Positions 13,383-15,073 of a stretch of DNA of 15,073 nt are shown here, in pieces; within the stretch, counting starts at the first letter, position 1, and every line of letters starts with the position of its first letter. The DNA lies in NCBI GenBank assembly GCA_002401525.1, contig NVTH01000041.1, positions 867 to 15,939 on the forward strand. The letters run 5' to 3'. The notes under the pieces are model-generated. The model saw nothing but the letters and a program-made list of their open reading frames with translations, had not been told where the DNA came from and made no database searches. This DNA is from Moraxellaceae bacterium. GTDB lineage: Bacteria > Pseudomonadota > Gammaproteobacteria > Pseudomonadales > UBA3067. Made by a program: the position numbers and the translations under genes.

Positions 13383-14552
13383 ATGAAACTCACCGGTATA
13401 AAGGTATTAGACTTATCACTTTTCTTGCCTGGCCCATTGTTGACCCAAATGATGGCGGATCACGGCGCCGAAGTGATCAAGCTGGAGCCCATCAATGGCG
13501 GCGAACCCAATCGAGAAATAGGCCAGAAAAGAAATGGAAAATCAGTTTATTTTGATAATACCCACCGCGGCAAAAAGAGTGTCCAAGTCAATCTAAAGAC
13601 TGAAGAAGGCAAAGAATTTGCACTCCGATTAGCAACTCGCTGCGATGTCGTGGTAGAAGCGTTTCGCCCCGGCGTTGTGACCCGTCTTGGCATGGACTAT
13701 GACTCTATTAAGGCGCGTAATCCCAATGTGGTGTACGCCTCGCTTTCAGCCTTTGGACAAACCGGCCCCTACCAAAACAAACCCGCTCACGATCTCGCTA
13801 CCGAAGCCTATGCAGGCATCTTAAGCGCCAACTTAGGCTTTGATGGTAAACCCGCCATGCCAGCCATTCCAAGTGCCGACATGCTCACCTCCATGATGGG
13901 GCTTTCTGCAATACTGATGGCGCTATTACGCCGCAAAGAAACCCAGCAAGGGGATTACATTGATCTTGCGATGATGGATTCACTATTGGCCTGTGTGCCC
14001 AATAATTTAGGCGCCGTATTCGCCGATAAAGCGCCGCCAGTAGTCAAACAAGAACGTACTTGGGGCGGAGCAGCAATGTACAATATCTACCAAACACTGG
14101 ATGACAAGTACATCGTGCTGGGAGCGTCCGAAATACATTTTGCCGAGACGCTATTGAATAAGTTTCAACGTCCCGATTTGATCCCTCTCTGCAGACTCCC
14201 CCCAGGTCCAGAGCAAGACCCAGTGAAAGATTTTTTTTCAACCGCGTTCCAAACTAAAACTCAAGCTCAATGGGTTGAATGGTTTGACGGCGTCAACGTC
14301 GCTTTTGCCCCCGTTAATGATTTAAGACAAGGCGTAGACGACCCACAAATTCGTGCTCGCGATATGATTATCGAAGACCCACTGGGACGCGAACATATTG
14401 GCATTCCCATCAAATTTAAGAACGAGCCCGGGCGTATTAATTTTCAATCCCCCGAACTAGGCGCCGATAATTTAGACCTAGCCCGCCGACTTGGCTTTGA
14501 CGAATACCAGATACAATCCATGCAAGACAAGGGTGTGTTTGGGACCCAATAA
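13383..14552 (+). CDS. Family III CoA-transferase (CaiB/BaiF)
   Basis: A 389-aa CaiB/BaiF-type acyl-CoA:carboxylate CoA-transferase. The N-terminal KVLDLSLFLPGPLLTQMMADHGAEVIKLE is the family's opening block. VVVEAFRPGVVTRLGMDYDSI and VYASLSAFGQTGPY follow, then GDYIDLAMMDSLLA with Asp199 aligning with the catalytic Asp169 of formyl-CoA transferase. The Gly-containing WGGAAMYNIYQ segment and the C-terminal linker-tail are present, and length is normal (about 390-430). These enzymes form interlocked dimers and move CoA between an acyl-CoA and a free acid without ATP; some are lyases or racemases (e.g. alpha-methylacyl-CoA racemase). It sits between the CoA ligase and an acetyl-CoA hydrolase/transferase gene, so it probably recycles CoA among pathway acids. 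Confidence 0.92.
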   Translation: MKLTGIKVLDLSLFLPGPLLTQMMADHGAEVIKLEPINGGEPNREIGQKRNGKSVYFDNTHRGKKSVQVNLKTEEGKEFALRLATRCDVVVEAFRPGVVTRLGMDYDSIKARNPNVVYASLSAFGQTGPYQNKPAHDLATEAYAGILSANLGFDGKPAMPAIPSADMLTSMMGLSAILMALLRRKETQQGDYIDLAMMDSLLACVPNNLGAVFADKAPPVVKQERTWGGAAMYNIYQTLDDKYIVLGASEIHFAETLLNKFQRPDLIPLCRLPPGPEQDPVKDFFSTAFQTKTQAQWVEWFDGVNVAFAPVNDLRQGVDDPQIRARDMIIEDPLGREHIGIPIKFKNEPGRINFQSPELGADNLDLARRLGFDEYQIQSMQDKGVFGTQ

Positions 14553-14613
14553 GAACAACGCTAGTCCCGACTATAGAATCAAGCAAAAAAGCGTTAACAA
14601 GGGAGTGTAGGAA

Positions 14614-15073
14614 ATGGCCAATTGGATCGATGCGGAAGCCCTACGAACCATCATCACCTCAGGCGATACCCTCTACGTCGGGGGTACCACCAACGAGCCC
14701 GTTGAGCTGTTGGATCAATTAACCGACGTGCACAATCTGCATTATATTCAGCAGCCTGTTGCCGGCATAAATACGCTCGACCTGTCTTTTCTCGGTGATC
14801 ACTGCACCCAAGAAAGCTATTTTATGACACCCGCGCTGCGCGATGGAGTGGCGGCGAATCGAGTTAAGTTTATTCCCATGCAAATGCGCGCCATCCATGA
14901 TCACATCGCCAATAAATCCATCGACGTTGCTTTATTATTAGCAGCCAAGGATATCAACGGTGAATTACGGTATGGGCTTAATAATGAATACGTCAACGCT
15001 GCGCTTAGCAGCAGCAATATCGTCATCGTTGAAGTCAGTGAGGCGTTCATTTCGCCACTCGGCTCCCAGTTAG
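14614..15073 (+). CDS. Acetyl-CoA hydrolase/transferase family protein, N-terminal part (3' end beyond window)
   Basis: From the ATG at 14614, 153 codons run open to the window edge; the final TTA-G is not a stop in this frame. AAGGGAG (14599-14605) lies 8 nt before the ATG. The residues SGDTLYVGGTTNEPVELLDQL, then ESYFMTPALRDGVAANRVKFIPMQMRAIHDHI, and SSSNIVIVEVSEAF match the N-terminal domain of the acetyl-CoA hydrolase/transferase family (4-hydroxybutyrate or butyryl-CoA:acetate CoA-transferase, succinyl-CoA:acetate CoA-transferase, acetyl-CoA hydrolase). The catalytic Glu is in the missing C-terminal domain. The 61-nt spacing from the CaiB-type gene supports one operon. Family confident; specific partner acids cannot be told from this half. 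Confidence 0.85.
   Translation, partial: MANWIDAEALRTIITSGDTLYVGGTTNEPVELLDQLTDVHNLHYIQQPVAGINTLDLSFLGDHCTQESYFMTPALRDGVAANRVKFIPMQMRAIHDHIANKSIDVALLLAAKDINGELRYGLNNEYVNAALSSSNIVIVEVSEAFISPLGSQL

Noticed and set aside
1..15073. Recently acquired mobile island
   Set aside because: No integrase, transposase, tRNA or terminal repeats, and composition looks even across the window.

Overview
The window looks like chromosomal DNA from an aerobic, catabolically versatile proteobacterium, most likely a gammaproteobacterium. Base composition looks moderate (GC mid-40s by eye, not counted). An HspQ-type gene points to Proteobacteria. Most of the remaining genes are fatty-acid-like or carboxylic-acid CoA catabolism genes of the kind that abound in aquatic and marine gammaproteobacteria. 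I see no rRNA, tRNA, transposase, phage gene or CRISPR array. The taxonomic guess is inference only.

Left block (1-2485, minus strand). This is a three-gene operon read right to left: an ACAD10/11-like acyl-CoA dehydrogenase, an aminoglycoside-phosphotransferase-fold kinase, and the first 18 codons of a short-chain dehydrogenase (SDR). The SDR starts at a GTG overlapping the kinase stop and runs off the left edge. This kinase/ACAD/SDR trio is the combination used in levulinate and 4-hydroxyacyl-CoA catabolism (the LvaA/LvaC/LvaD logic; ACAD10/ACAD11 in animals are fused versions of the first two). It is the best functional hypothesis in the window.

Centre-left (2875-6609, plus strand). A divergent control region of about 390 bp separates the first operon from a zinc-dependent alcohol dehydrogenase. 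A perfect 13-bp-arm inverted repeat lies just before the ADH ribosome binding site. Next come a PRDX5-type peroxiredoxin, a NUDT19-like Nudix hydrolase, hspQ and a DUF998 membrane protein. These look like several transcription units with housekeeping or stress roles.

Centre-right (6679-9619, minus strand). Two neighbouring acyl-CoA dehydrogenases, one with and one without the C-terminal catalytic Glu, resemble the alpha/beta subunits of heteromeric ACADs. A small VOC (glyoxalase-fold) protein lies upstream of them on the same strand.

Right block (10231-15073, plus strand). An amidohydrolase-2 family enzyme is followed by an AMP-forming acyl-CoA ligase, a family III (CaiB/BaiF) CoA-transferase and the 5' part of an acetyl-CoA hydrolase/transferase family gene that continues past the right edge. 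The 611-bp region dividing this block from the minus-strand genes holds two different tandem-repeat arrays and several inverted repeats. The ACAD pair, VOC protein, amidohydrolase, ligase and CoA-transferases probably act together: a carboxylic acid is activated to its CoA thioester, desaturated and cleaved. The substrate cannot be read from the sequence.
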